Source of the DNA: Acidimicrobiales bacterium
GTDB lineage: Bacteria; Actinomycetota; Acidimicrobiia; Acidimicrobiales; Aldehydirespiratoraceae
Reading direction: 5' to 3'
Assembly: GCA_029263175.1 (NCBI GenBank)
Contig: JAJCXZ010000032.1
Location: 1 to 64,000 of the forward strand
DNA length: 64,000 nt
Shown here: piece after piece, positions 1 through 8,000 of the stretch
Layout of the letters: the number at the start of each line of letters is the position of its first letter
Numbering within the stretch: the stretch's first letter is position 1
Notes under the pieces: model-generated
What the model was told of the DNA's origin: nothing
Database searches by the model: none
What the model saw: the letters and a program-made list of their open reading frames with translations, nothing else
Translations under genes and position numbers: made by a program

Positions 1-2
1 GC

Positions 3-620
3 GAGACCACCTACAACGACTCCACCCAACAGTTCCCGTGGGCCAAAGGATCCGCACTCAAAGTACTCATGGCCGCCTACGGGCCGAAGGCGCTGAAACT
101 GTGCGGGAGCGAGACCGACGGCTTCATCCTCCAGTTGGCCGACCCAGCCATCGCCGAATGGACCATCGCGGTGGTCCGCCAGGCCGCCGAGGAGGTGGGC
201 CGCAACCCCGACGACCTCTACATCTGTGTGGCGGCCCCTGCCTATGTCGGCACCGACCTCGAACACCAGCGTGATCAGTGCCGGTGGTTCGGTGGCATGG
301 TGGGCAACCACGTAGCCGACCTCGTGGACCGCTACGGAAGTGAGGGCGGTATCCCCCAGGCGCTCACCGACTACATCAAGGGCCGAAAGGGTTATGACTA
401 CAGCGGCCACGGCAAGGCCGGGCACGATCACACCGACTTCGTTCCTGACGAGATCATCGATCGGTTCTGCATTCTCGGCGACGAAGATGCCCACATCGCG
501 CGGCTCAAGGAGCTCGAATCGCTCGGAGTCGACCAGTTCGCCATCTATCTGATGCACGACCAGAAGGACGAAACCCTCAACGCCTATGGCCAGCGCATCA
601 TCCCCGCGATGGCCGGGTAG
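3..620 (+). CDS. LLM-class F420-dependent oxidoreductase, C-terminal part (5' end outside window)
   Basis: The reading frame is open from the window edge, so only the last 205 residues are present. They resemble the C-terminal two thirds of luciferase-like monooxygenase-fold, F420-dependent oxidoreductases of the TIGR03842 type. That family often sits beside pyrimidine or hydantoin transport and catabolism genes. The visible part has the family-like segments GPKALKLCGSETDGFI and RNPDDLYICVAAPAYVG and the late helix in which substrate-contact loops lie. The next gene starts 63 bases downstream on the same strand and is an ABC importer subunit, so this enzyme probably acts on the imported compound. 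The exact substrate cannot be read from sequence, and plain FMN use instead of F420 is possible. Confidence 0.8.
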   Translation, partial: ETTYNDSTQQFPWAKGSALKVLMAAYGPKALKLCGSETDGFILQLADPAIAEWTIAVVRQAAEEVGRNPDDLYICVAAPAYVGTDLEHQRDQCRWFGGMVGNHVADLVDRYGSEGGIPQALTDYIKGRKGYDYSGHGKAGHDHTDFVPDEIIDRFCILGDEDAHIARLKELESLGVDQFAIYLMHDQKDETLNAYGQRIIPAMAG

Positions 621-683
621 GGGCGGGCGCGAACCATCGATTCTCCACTCGATCCGATCGACGATCCGCTCGTCAAGGAGCAG

Positions 684-1607
684 TTGATCACCCAGCGCGC
701 CGGGCGCGAAGACCGCCGGGACATGCTCAAGCGGATCGGTCGCCAGATCGTCGTGTTCGGCGTGTTTGTCGTGCTGATGGGTTTCGCCTACTCGGGCTAC
801 AAGGCACTCGGTCAGTCGATCGACGACAAGCAGCACGACTGGTGGGTGGTGGGGTCGGTGCTGCCCCGCACCGACGACCTCAACATGCCGCCGATACTCG
901 ACATCCTCACCGAATTCGGTGCGCTCCAGGGCGGCACCGACAAGGTGCTCGGCCGCCTCCTGTTCGAGGAGGCGCTGTTCACTCTTCGCGAGGCTGCGCT
1001 CGGGTTTGCCATCGGGTCGGTCGTGGGTATGGCCATCGCCGTGGTGCTGGCTCGGTGGAAGCGTCTCGAGCGGGGACTGTTGCCCTATGTGATCGCCAGC
1101 CAGACCGTGCCCCTGATCGCGATCGCGCCCATCATCGTCATCTGGGGGCGCAAGAACTTCGGTTTCATGCCGTGGGAGTGGAAGGACTGGATGTCGGTGT
1201 CGATCATCGCCACGTTCCTCACGTTCTTCCCGGTAGCGGTCAACGGCCTGCGCGGGCTCCAGTCACCCAAGCCCGAAAACCTCGAGCTGATGGAGTCGTA
1301 CGCGGCCAGCTGGAGCGAAACGCTCTGGCGCCTTCGCCTACCCGCGTCAGTTCCCTACCTCTTCGCGGCCCTGAAGATAGCGGCTACGGCGAGCATCGTC
1401 GGTGCGATCGTCGGCGAGATCTCCGCGGGTGTGGGCGGTGGGCTCGGGCGCCGGATCTTCCTCGAGGCCCAGCGCTACACCACCGGCCCGGAGCGTCTCT
1501 ACGCGTCGGTGATCGGATCAGCCATCCTCGGTATTCTCGTGTTCCTCACCATCACCGGGGCCGAGCGCCTGGTTCTCGGGCGACAGGGCCGGGAGGCCAT
1601 CACATGA
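684..1607 (+). CDS. ABC transporter permease (BPD_transp_1 type)
   Basis: A 307-residue inner-membrane permease with a hydrophobic N-terminal helix near residues 22-40 and about five more helices. Around residue 200 it has the EAA loop (ELMESYAASWSETLWRLRLP) that docks onto the ATPase, and the helix after it has the pattern GAIVGE. This architecture belongs to the nitrate/sulfonate/taurine and thiamine-precursor importer class. The chosen start is TTG, with AAGGAG a few bases upstream. An ATG 39 bases further in is the alternative but has no clear ribosome site. Its stop overlaps the ATPase start as ATGA, which indicates translational coupling. The second permease of the operon is shorter, so the channel is probably a heterodimer. 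Confidence 0.88.
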   Translation: MITQRAGREDRRDMLKRIGRQIVVFGVFVVLMGFAYSGYKALGQSIDDKQHDWWVVGSVLPRTDDLNMPPILDILTEFGALQGGTDKVLGRLLFEEALFTLREAALGFAIGSVVGMAIAVVLARWKRLERGLLPYVIASQTVPLIAIAPIIVIWGRKNFGFMPWEWKDWMSVSIIATFLTFFPVAVNGLRGLQSPKPENLELMESYAASWSETLWRLRLPASVPYLFAALKIAATASIVGAIVGEISAGVGGGLGRRIFLEAQRYTTGPERLYASVIGSAILGILVFLTITGAERLVLGRQGREAIT

Positions 1608-2380
1608 CCACGGTTGCGGTAGCGGTCAGCTCTTGCTCGAAGATCTTCAACCACGGCAAGAGCAACGAAGTCCATGCGCTCGATGAAATCGATCTGGCTG
1701 TCGAGGACGGCGAGTTCATCACTCTCATCGGTCCATCAGGCTGTGGCAAGAGCACACTGTTGCGGCTCATCGCCGCCCTCACCGATCCCACGGCCGGGCG
1801 GGTCGAGGTGAATGGCAAGTCGGCGGAACAGGCGAGGCTCGACCAGGACTATGGGATGGCGTTCCAGCGTGCCGGGCTCTTCGATTGGCGGACCGTCTCG
1901 AAAAACATCGAACTCCCCCTGGAGCTCATGGGTTGGAGCCGAGTCGATCGGGTGCGTCGGGCTGGGGAGATGCTCGAATTGGTGAAGTTGCCGGAGTTCG
2001 GTGGCCACCACCCCTCCGAGTTGTCGGGCGGCATGCAGCAGCGGGTGGCCATCGCGAGGTCGTTGGCGTTCAGCCCGTCCCTGCTGCTCATGGATGAACC
2101 GTTCGGTGCTCTCGACGAGATGACCCGCGAGCACATGCAGGACGAGCTCATCCGTATCTGGGCTGAGACGAACACCACCGTGGTGTTCGTCACCCACTCG
2201 ATTCCCGAGGCCGCCTACCTTTCCTCGAGGGTTGTCGTGATGTCGCCGAGGCCGGGCAGGATCGCGTCGGTCATCGATGTCGATCTCGGAAACCGTGGCG
2301 ACCACACCCGCGAAGATCCTGCCTTCTTCGAGAAGGTCACCGAGATTCGCGAAGCCCTGCGGGCGGTGGAGTCAACATGA
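1604..2380 (+). CDS. ABC transporter ATP-binding protein (NitT/TauT/ThiZ type)
   Basis: A 258-residue cytoplasmic ATPase that powers the importer encoded on both sides. Walker A is GPSGCGKST at residues 43-51. The signature is LSGGMQQRVAIARSL, Walker B is LLLMDEPFGALDE, and the H-loop is VTHS, so all catalytic motifs are intact. The start ATG overlaps the stop of the preceding permease and its own stop overlaps the start of the next permease, both as ATGA. A much longer open frame exists upstream, but it runs in the wrong frame through the permease and is not coding. By family the imported substrate would be a small organic molecule such as a pyrimidine or sulfonate; this is inference from context. 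Confidence 0.93.
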   Translation: MTTVAVAVSSCSKIFNHGKSNEVHALDEIDLAVEDGEFITLIGPSGCGKSTLLRLIAALTDPTAGRVEVNGKSAEQARLDQDYGMAFQRAGLFDWRTVSKNIELPLELMGWSRVDRVRRAGEMLELVKLPEFGGHHPSELSGGMQQRVAIARSLAFSPSLLLMDEPFGALDEMTREHMQDELIRIWAETNTTVVFVTHSIPEAAYLSSRVVVMSPRPGRIASVIDVDLGNRGDHTREDPAFFEKVTEIREALRAVEST

Positions 2381-3168
2381 ACTGGGTTCGCCGGCGGCTC
2401 GGGCAATCGATGGCACCGGTCGTCGGTGGCGTGGCCATCTTGGCTGTCTGGGAGCTGGCCCTGCTCGTCACCAACCCGGATGGATTTGTGCTCCCGCCTC
2501 CGAGCGAGATCATCGGCGCGGTGTTCAACAACTGGGACGCCGTGTTCGACGCGGCCCGAAACACCGGGTTCATCATCGTCACCGGGCTCGTAGTGGGTGT
2601 GCTGCTCGCGGTGGGAGCCGCCTTGCTTGTCACCCGGTTCCGCACCGCCAACGAGATCATCACCCCTCTGGCTGTTTCGATGAACGCGGTGCCCATCATT
2701 GCTCTCGCCCCCATCTTCAACGCGTGGTTTGGCCTCCTCAGCCCGCGCTCGAATCAGGCCATCGTGGTCGTCCTGGTGTTCTTCCCGGTCTTCATCAACA
2801 CGACCAAAGGCCTCACCCAGGTGGAACCGAGCCAACTCGAGCTCATGGAGTCGTACGCCGCGGGCAAGTGGAGAATCTCGCGTGAGGTGAGAATCCCCAA
2901 TGCGATGCCATTCTTCTTCACTGCTCTGAAGATCTCGACCTCCCTCGCGGTGATCGCCGCGATCGTCGCGGAGTACTTTGGTGGCCGACAAGACGCCCTC
3001 GGCCCGCTCATCACCCAGTCGGCCGGACTCACCCGGTACGCAGATGCGTGGGCCGCCGTGCTGGCCGGCACCGTGATCGGCGGTATTCTCTACACCCTTG
3101 CCGGAGCGCTCGAAAGGGTCGCCATGCCGTGGCACTCGTCGGTGCGCACCGATCGACAATCGAACTAG
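2377..3168 (+). CDS. ABC transporter permease, second subunit
   Basis: A 263-residue membrane protein with about six hydrophobic helices and an EAA-type loop (ELMESYAAGKWRISREVRIP). The loop is closely similar to that of the first permease, suggesting the two arose by duplication and pair as a heterodimer. The phrase AVPIIALAPIFNAWFG in the middle helices is typical of the NitT/TauT and ThiX permeases. The start ATG overlaps the ATPase stop by four bases. It is followed after 24 bases by the lipoprotein gene, which has its own strong ribosome site. Confidence 0.9.
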   Translation: MNWVRRRLGQSMAPVVGGVAILAVWELALLVTNPDGFVLPPPSEIIGAVFNNWDAVFDAARNTGFIIVTGLVVGVLLAVGAALLVTRFRTANEIITPLAVSMNAVPIIALAPIFNAWFGLLSPRSNQAIVVVLVFFPVFINTTKGLTQVEPSQLELMESYAAGKWRISREVRIPNAMPFFFTALKISTSLAVIAAIVAEYFGGRQDALGPLITQSAGLTRYADAWAAVLAGTVIGGILYTLAGALERVAMPWHSSVRTDRQSN

Positions 3169-3192
3169 GAAAGTCCCACTAGGAGGGAAGTC

Positions 3193-4317
3193 ATGAAGAA
3201 GAACTCACTATGGCGAATACTGGCAATTCTGCTGGTGTTCGGCCTGGTCGCCACCGCGTGTGGTGATGATGACGACGACGTTGCTGATGCTCCCGAGGAG
3301 CTCATCGCGGTCTCATTGCAGCTCCAATGGGTGCCCCAATCCCAGTTTGCCGGCTACTACGCGGCGGTCGAGCTCGGCTTCTACGAGGATGTGGGCCTCG
3401 ATGTCACCATCATCGAGGGTGGTCTCGACATCGTGCCCGCCACCGTGCTCGATTCAGGTGGCGCCGATTTCGCCATCTCGTGGGTGCCGCGTGGCCTGGT
3501 GCCCCGCGAAGAGGGCCTGAACATCACCAACATCGCCCAGGTGTTCCAACGCAGTGGCACCCTCCAGGTGTCCTTCGCCGATTCCGGGATCGACTCCGTC
3601 GACGATCTTGCCGGCAAGAACGTCGGCAACTGGGGCTTCGGCAACGAGTTCGAGCTCCTTGCCGGGTTGGCGAGCGCAGGCCTCGACGCCAACAGCGACG
3701 TCACCCTGGTCCAGCAGGACTTCAATATGTCCGCACTCATCAACGGTGACATTGATGCCTCGCAGGCGATGATCTACAACGAGTACGCTATGGTGCTCGA
3801 GACGATCAACCCCGACACCGGTGAACTCTTCCAGCCCGAGGATTTCAGCATCATCGACTGGAACGATGTGGGCACCGCGATGCTCCAGGACGCGATCTGG
3901 GCTGATGCCGATCGACTCGAGGACGATGCGGACTACCGGGCCGCCGCGGTGGCCTTCGTCGAGGCGTCGTTGCGGGGTTGGGCGCATTGCCGCGACAACC
4001 CTCAGGAGTGCACCGACATCGTGGTCGCTGTTGGTACCCCCTTCGGTGGACCGGCTCATCAGGCGTGGATGATGAACGAGATCAACGCCCTGATCTGGCC
4101 CTCCCCTGGAGGGGTTGGCCTGATGGATCAGGGTCTCTACGACCAGACGATCGAAATTGCCACAAGCCAAGGGATCCTGGCGGCGGCACCCGACGACGGA
4201 GCCTTCCGAACCGACATCGCCGAAGAAGCGATAGCGAACCTCGAGGCCCAGGGCATCGACGTCAAGGGTTCCGGCTTCGCCAAGGGTGTTGTGGAAGTAG
4301 CCGAGGGCGGCGAATAG
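3193..4317 (+). CDS. NMT1/THI5-like substrate-binding lipoprotein
   Basis: A 374-residue extracytoplasmic binding protein for the ABC importer. The N-terminus is a lipoprotein signal: two lysines, a hydrophobic stretch, and a lipobox ending at Cys23, followed by an acidic Asp run. After it come the family phrases LQLQWVPQSQFAGYYAA and GFYEDVGLDV, typical of proteins binding thiamine-precursor pyrimidines and related compounds (PF09084). AGGAGG lies a few bases upstream of the ATG, the strongest ribosome site of the operon. This fits the excess of binding protein usually needed. A perfect 13-bp hairpin follows the stop. With the F420-type oxidoreductase upstream, a pyrimidine or N-heterocycle is the likeliest ligand. 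Confidence 0.88.
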   Translation: MKKNSLWRILAILLVFGLVATACGDDDDDVADAPEELIAVSLQLQWVPQSQFAGYYAAVELGFYEDVGLDVTIIEGGLDIVPATVLDSGGADFAISWVPRGLVPREEGLNITNIAQVFQRSGTLQVSFADSGIDSVDDLAGKNVGNWGFGNEFELLAGLASAGLDANSDVTLVQQDFNMSALINGDIDASQAMIYNEYAMVLETINPDTGELFQPEDFSIIDWNDVGTAMLQDAIWADADRLEDDADYRAAAVAFVEASLRGWAHCRDNPQECTDIVVAVGTPFGGPAHQAWMMNEINALIWPSPGGVGLMDQGLYDQTIEIATSQGILAAAPDDGAFRTDIAEEAIANLEAQGIDVKGSGFAKGVVEVAEGGE

Positions 4318-4333
4318 CCCCGATTCCCTGAAC

Positions 4334-4365
4334 GAATGCGGCGGGGGACCTTCCCCGCCGCATTC
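4334..4365 (+). terminator. Rho-independent-like terminator of the ABC operon
   Basis: GAATGCGGCGGGG and CCCCGCCGCATTC form a perfect 13-bp stem around a 6-base loop, 17 bases after the binding-protein stop. Only two T residues follow, so it is a hairpin terminator with a weak U tract. Confidence 0.75.
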
Positions 4366-4404
4366 TTGGGAGCGGCGGGGTGTCGTGACGTCTATGGTCC
4401 CGGG

Positions 4405-5031
4405 ATGCGCTTCGAGGACACCGTCACCACAGTGGATGAACTTCGAGCCGTGATCGCACCGCCGAGCGATCTGGTGACCGCCAAGGAGGTCGCCCAGTTC
4501 GACGACTACTGCCGCGATTTCATCGCTCGTTCGCCCTTTGTGCTCATCGCATCAACCGATGGCCAAGGCTCGATCGACATCTCCCCGAAGGGGGATCCCC
4601 CCGGATTCGTGCAGGTTCTCGACGCGACGACCCTCGCCATCCCTGACCGTCCCGGTAATCATCGCGCCGACACCTTCGTCAACGTGGTGCAGCATCCTCA
4701 TGTGGGGTTGATCTTCCTGATTCCGGGAACCAAGAACACGCTGAGGGTTCGCGGCAAGGCAACGATCGTTCGCGACCTCGCACTCCGAGAGTCGATGGCC
4801 ATGAAGGGTCGGGTCCCGGAGTTGGCGCTCGTGGTCGAGTTGACGACCGCCTACTTCCACTGCGCGAAGTGCATCATCCGGTCCGAGCTGTGGGCGGGGG
4901 ACAATGCCACCACGGCGCCGGCCGATGAGGTGCTCTTGGCCGAGACGATGGTGAAGCACGGCGAACTCGCCATCTCTGTCGACGAGATGCAAGAGATCAT
5001 CCTCAACGACGAGAATCAACGGCTCTACTGA
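4405..5031 (+). CDS. PPOX-type FMN-dependent flavoprotein
   Basis: A 208-residue protein of the pyridoxamine-phosphate-oxidase-like split-barrel fold, close to the MSMEG_1061 family. It has the pattern RSPFVLIASTDGQG, then ISPKGDPPGFV, then GNHRADTFVNV, the usual FMN phosphate and ring contacts in this family. A distal Cys pair (HCAKC) follows. The start is ATG at 4405. A longer in-frame opening from 4336 would begin inside the upstream terminator hairpin and was rejected. It stands alone between a terminator and a lipoprotein gene. The likely role is reduction of a small molecule or flavin/F420 chemistry in the cytoplasm; the substrate is unknown. Confidence 0.8.
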   Translation: MRFEDTVTTVDELRAVIAPPSDLVTAKEVAQFDDYCRDFIARSPFVLIASTDGQGSIDISPKGDPPGFVQVLDATTLAIPDRPGNHRADTFVNVVQHPHVGLIFLIPGTKNTLRVRGKATIVRDLALRESMAMKGRVPELALVVELTTAYFHCAKCIIRSELWAGDNATTAPADEVLLAETMVKHGELAISVDEMQEIILNDENQRLY

Positions 5032-5093
5032 CCGATGCCGCGGCGAGATCGCGATATATTGCCGTTCCGGCGACCACGGTGGAGGCAATCAAG

Positions 5094-5639
5094 ATGACGA
5101 AATCGAGGATGTTGATGTGGGCTGCGGCTTTGACGGCATCGGCGTTGCTGCTTGCCGGGTGCGGCGGTGACGACGACGGCAACACCGAAGCGGGTTCAGA
5201 TGGTGGTTCGACTTCGAGCGACGCGGCCTCCTCTGGAGGTGACGACTCGAGCAGCTCGACCGGCGCAAGCGGAGGTGGAGTGATCAACCTCGGTGGCGAG
5301 GAGATCGCTATCGAGCGACTGCTGTGCTACTTCGAGGAGCAGCCGCGGGCCGGGCTCGGCGGCGTGTTCACGCATACTGCGCAAGGCCAAGGGGTCAACG
5401 CCGCCGGCGACGCAGTTCTTGTCGACTTCAGTCGAGCGGTGGCCGAGGACGGCACAGTCGAGTTCGATCTCACGGTCGACGTTGGCGATTTCCGCTCAGC
5501 CGACTTCGTCGGTTACCGAGGTAGCGGCGACGAGATCATCTTCGGGGACAACTCCGCCTCGGTCAACACTGCTCTGGTCAACTTCGATGACTTCGACGCC
5601 GCTCCGGTCAACCTGTCGTTCGATCTCGCCTGCGGCTGA
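5094..5639 (+). CDS. Putative lipoprotein with Gly/Ser linker
   Basis: An 181-residue predicted lipoprotein. The signal is Lys/Arg-containing, hydrophobic, with lipobox LLAGC ending at Cys23. A low-complexity Asp/Gly/Ser stretch to about residue 65 follows, and then a beta-rich domain of unknown function ending in a Cys. Ribosome site GGAGG is eight bases before the ATG; an upstream in-frame start at 5079 lacks this. The linker suggests the folded domain is held away from the membrane surface. I recognise no family. A lipoprotein of similar composition but different sequence is at 37120. Confidence 0.75.
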   Translation: MTKSRMLMWAAALTASALLLAGCGGDDDGNTEAGSDGGSTSSDAASSGGDDSSSSTGASGGGVINLGGEEIAIERLLCYFEEQPRAGLGGVFTHTAQGQGVNAAGDAVLVDFSRAVAEDGTVEFDLTVDVGDFRSADFVGYRGSGDEIIFGDNSASVNTALVNFDDFDAAPVNLSFDLACG

Positions 5640-5680
5640 CATCCAGCTGACTGCGCACAGCCGACCAGGGGGCCGACACG

Positions 5681-6448
5681 ATGTCAGTTGACGGTGAAGA
5701 CGCTGCCACCGACCCGATTCATTCGAGCCTGTCCCAGCTCGAGGAATCGGACTTCGAGCGTTTCGATCCGCCGGCGGATGTCTGGGAACGGATCGAGGCG
5801 TCGATAGCAGGCGACCCGGTCACCTCACCGAAGGAGCCGCCGTCCCGGATGATCCCGGCGAGCACGATCGTCGAGTACTGGATCGATGCCAATGACAACG
5901 TGGCCGATGTTGGTCAGAGCTGGGCCGATTTCGCCCGTGACAACGACGCCCCCGAGCTGGTTGTCCCGGCTTCAGACCGAGCCCTCTGGACCTATTTCGA
6001 GAGCGATGAGATCCGTGATCTGTGGCGGCTCCTCGTCGAGCGCGTTCGGGCGCTGCAGACGGGAGTTGAGGTGCCGCTCCGATGCGACGCCCCGGATGCT
6101 CGTCGGTGGTTCGACATGACGATTACGCCGGAGCGCAACGGCGGGGTCCACTTCCGGTGCGTTCTGGTCTTTGAGGAGACCCGGCCGACCGTGTCGCTGC
6201 TGGATATACAGTCGGAACGCGACAACGGGGTTCGCCCCGTTCCGCTGTGCAGTTGGTGCGCTCGAGGTCAGCATGGCCCCCGCTGGCTCGAAGTCGAAGC
6301 ACTCGTTCGAGTCACGCGTCTGCTCGAGCGGGCGGTGATGCCCCCGATTTCCCACGGAATCTGCACATCGTGCCGTGACCAGATGTCGGCGGAGCTACTC
6401 GTTCCCGGCGCGGTCGGCGAATCTACGGTCGACCCATCGAATCCGTGA
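5681..6448 (+). CDS. PAS-like sensory protein with C-terminal Cys cluster
   Basis: A 255-residue soluble protein without signal peptide. The N-terminal part (about 30-60) is acidic, with a DPPADVWERIEASI helix. The middle (about 60-170) reads like a PAS/GAF ligand fold. The end carries the pattern CSWC...SHGICTSC. Similar CxxC plus H-x-x-C-x-x-C clusters end many PAS- or GAF-containing bacterial response proteins and probably hold a metal. It has no HTH, kinase or GGDEF output domain, so it would act through a partner. AGGGGG upstream supports the ATG. It converges on the lipoprotein gene at 6521 across two hairpins. Confidence 0.6.
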   Translation: MSVDGEDAATDPIHSSLSQLEESDFERFDPPADVWERIEASIAGDPVTSPKEPPSRMIPASTIVEYWIDANDNVADVGQSWADFARDNDAPELVVPASDRALWTYFESDEIRDLWRLLVERVRALQTGVEVPLRCDAPDARRWFDMTITPERNGGVHFRCVLVFEETRPTVSLLDIQSERDNGVRPVPLCSWCARGQHGPRWLEVEALVRVTRLLERAVMPPISHGICTSCRDQMSAELLVPGAVGESTVDPSNP

Positions 6449-6471
6449 ACCGGTGTAGGTATGTCTCGAGA

Positions 6472-6504
6472 CGCTCCCATCAGGGAGCGAGCCTCGACCG
6501 AGGC
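6472..6504. terminator. Tandem hairpins between convergent genes
   Basis: CGCTCCC-ATCA-GGGAGCG (6472-6489) is a 7-bp perfect stem, followed directly by GCCTCG-AC-CGAGGC (6491-6504). They lie between convergent genes ending at 6448 and 6521 and probably end transcription from both sides. Confidence 0.65.
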
Positions 6505-6520
6505 ACGACCGCCGACGGTG

Positions 6521-7009
6521 CTAGTTGAACACGCACTCCACGAGCCCGAGCTCGACGGCGCGAGCGTTCAGGTCCTCGAATGGCGACCCGGCTGCGAGCT
6601 GGGTTCGGGCGGCCTCTCCTGACTCGGACGCGCCGACGAGCAGCGCCCACTCGCTCTCGAATCGCTGGTCGATGTCGTCCCAGAGAGCAACGATGTCCTC
6701 GGAGTCGCTGGGTCGCGGCAACGAGCGCAGATCTTTCAGCATGGCATTCGGAATGCCCCGCAGGTCCGGCTCGAGGTCGACAAACAGCGCGTAGAGTCCC
6801 ATCAGCTCCTCGTCATTCGGATCCTCGCCGATTTGTGGCAGGTAGGAGACGAACACTGGATCGATCAGGGCATCCATCCGTCGGGTGGCGTCGGCGCAGA
6901 GAGCGTTCGCCTCGGCCACGTGCTCCTCGAGGCTGATGCTGGAGTCTCCGCAGGCAGTCGTCATGAGACATCCGCTGAGCAGCAACGCAATGCGAAACGG
7001 CCAACTCAT
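6521..7009 (-). CDS. Small predicted lipoprotein
   Basis: A 162-residue protein starting at an ATG that gives a clean lipoprotein signal: MSWPFRIALLLSG, then a lipobox ending TTAC. The frame stays open 33 bases further upstream, but that would put charged residues before the signal. The mature part is rich in helices and acidic residues, has one internal Cys and another near the C-terminus (ECVFN), and resembles no family I can name. It is convergent with the PAS-like gene, so it has its own promoter in the stretch before 7128. Confidence 0.65.
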   Translation of the reverse strand: MSWPFRIALLLSGCLMTTACGDSSISLEEHVAEANALCADATRRMDALIDPVFVSYLPQIGEDPNDEELMGLYALFVDLEPDLRGIPNAMLKDLRSLPRPSDSEDIVALWDDIDQRFESEWALLVGASESGEAARTQLAAGSPFEDLNARAVELGLVECVFN

Positions 7010-7127
7010 ACGACACAGCCTTGGGTTGCGGACTCGTGGCACGGCGTTCTTCTCCTTGGACGGCTACGTAAGGAGACGTTCGGGAGGCACCCGACGGGTG
7101 ACAATTGCGTTCGAATAACGAGAGTGG

Positions 7128-8000
7128 TCAGGTTGCGAGGAGCGCAGCGACGAATGCATCCGGCTGCTCCATCGGCGGGTCGTCTGCGGCGTCGTCGATC
7201 ACGTGGAGCGGCCAGCCGAACCGCGCACTGGCGGCTTCGGCAACGCGCAGGCGGTTGGCGCGGTCGCCTCGGCCCCACACCAACTCGGTTGGTGTGGAGA
7301 TCGATTCGAGGTCGGCCACCGGGATCGGTGGCACTCCCAGCTCACTCATGAAGGTCTTCATGGCGGCCTTGACGCCCGGGTCCTTGGCCCGATCGACCGA
7401 ATATTGGCGCAGCGCGATCCACTTCTCGCCCAGCGCGTGTTCGACCGTGGCGGCATTCGCGAGGCATTGGCCCATGAACCGTCGATGCGACCGTTCGCCT
7501 GGTCGGGCCATGAAGCCGAGCAGCCCCAACGCGAATCGTGGGTGGGGTCGGAACTTCGCGAGTCCCAGCGAGTCGACGAGCACCAGTCGACCGAGTTTGC
7601 CTGGTCGGCTGACGGCGTAGCGGGCGGCGACCGAGCCACCGAGGATGTGGCCCACCACAGTGGGACGGTCGTCGCATCGCTGGTCGATCAGTGCATCGAG
7701 CCACGCGAAGATCCGGTCGCCATCGAGCCCGTCGGAATGGGTGCCCGACTGGCCGTGGCCGGGGAAGTCGGGAGCGATGACGCTATGGGTTCGGGACAGC
7801 GCACGGAGGATTCGGATCCAGCGTTCCTTGAATTCGCCGGGGCCGTGAAGGAGCACAAATGGGGGGCCGTCTCCCGTCTCGAGGATCGCGGTTCGAATGC
7901 CGGCGAGATCGACGGTCTGTTCGGTGACCTCGAGTCCCTCGAGGAGTTGCCGGCGGGCGCTTTCGCCAGTGTTGACGTGCTGTGGCGTGGATCGGCTCAT
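7128..8000 (-). CDS. Alpha/beta hydrolase
   Basis: A 290-residue alpha/beta-hydrolase-fold protein. The oxyanion region is FVLLHGPGEFKERW. The nucleophile elbow is expected in VVGHILGGSVAARY, where the normal G-x-S-x-G Ser is Ile (G-H-I-L-G-G). The canonical Ser is therefore missing or displaced. The C-terminal acid/His region is also atypical: a His occurs in PLHVIDDAADDPP. It may be a pseudo-enzyme or use another mechanism. Its start overlaps the stop of the upstream methyltransferase (ATGA), so it is the third gene of a coupled operon. An in-frame extension to 8468 lies antisense-like over the methyltransferase and is not coding. Confidence 0.78.
   Translation of the reverse strand: MSRSTPQHVNTGESARRQLLEGLEVTEQTVDLAGIRTAILETGDGPPFVLLHGPGEFKERWIRILRALSRTHSVIAPDFPGHGQSGTHSDGLDGDRIFAWLDALIDQRCDDRPTVVGHILGGSVAARYAVSRPGKLGRLVLVDSLGLAKFRPHPRFALGLLGFMARPGERSHRRFMGQCLANAATVEHALGEKWIALRQYSVDRAKDPGVKAAMKTFMSELGVPPIPVADLESISTPTELVWGRGDRANRLRVAEAASARFGWPLHVIDDAADDPPMEQPDAFVAALLAT

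Noticed and set aside
842-1603. N-terminal extension of the first ABC ATPase
   Set aside because: Translation is Arg/Ala/His-rich and overlaps the permease in another frame; ATG at 1604 matches the family start.
2215-3159. 314-codon minus-strand open frame across the second permease
   Set aside because: It is antisense to a clear permease with coupled starts; composition is Asp/Arg/His-rich as expected of a shadow frame in high-GC DNA.
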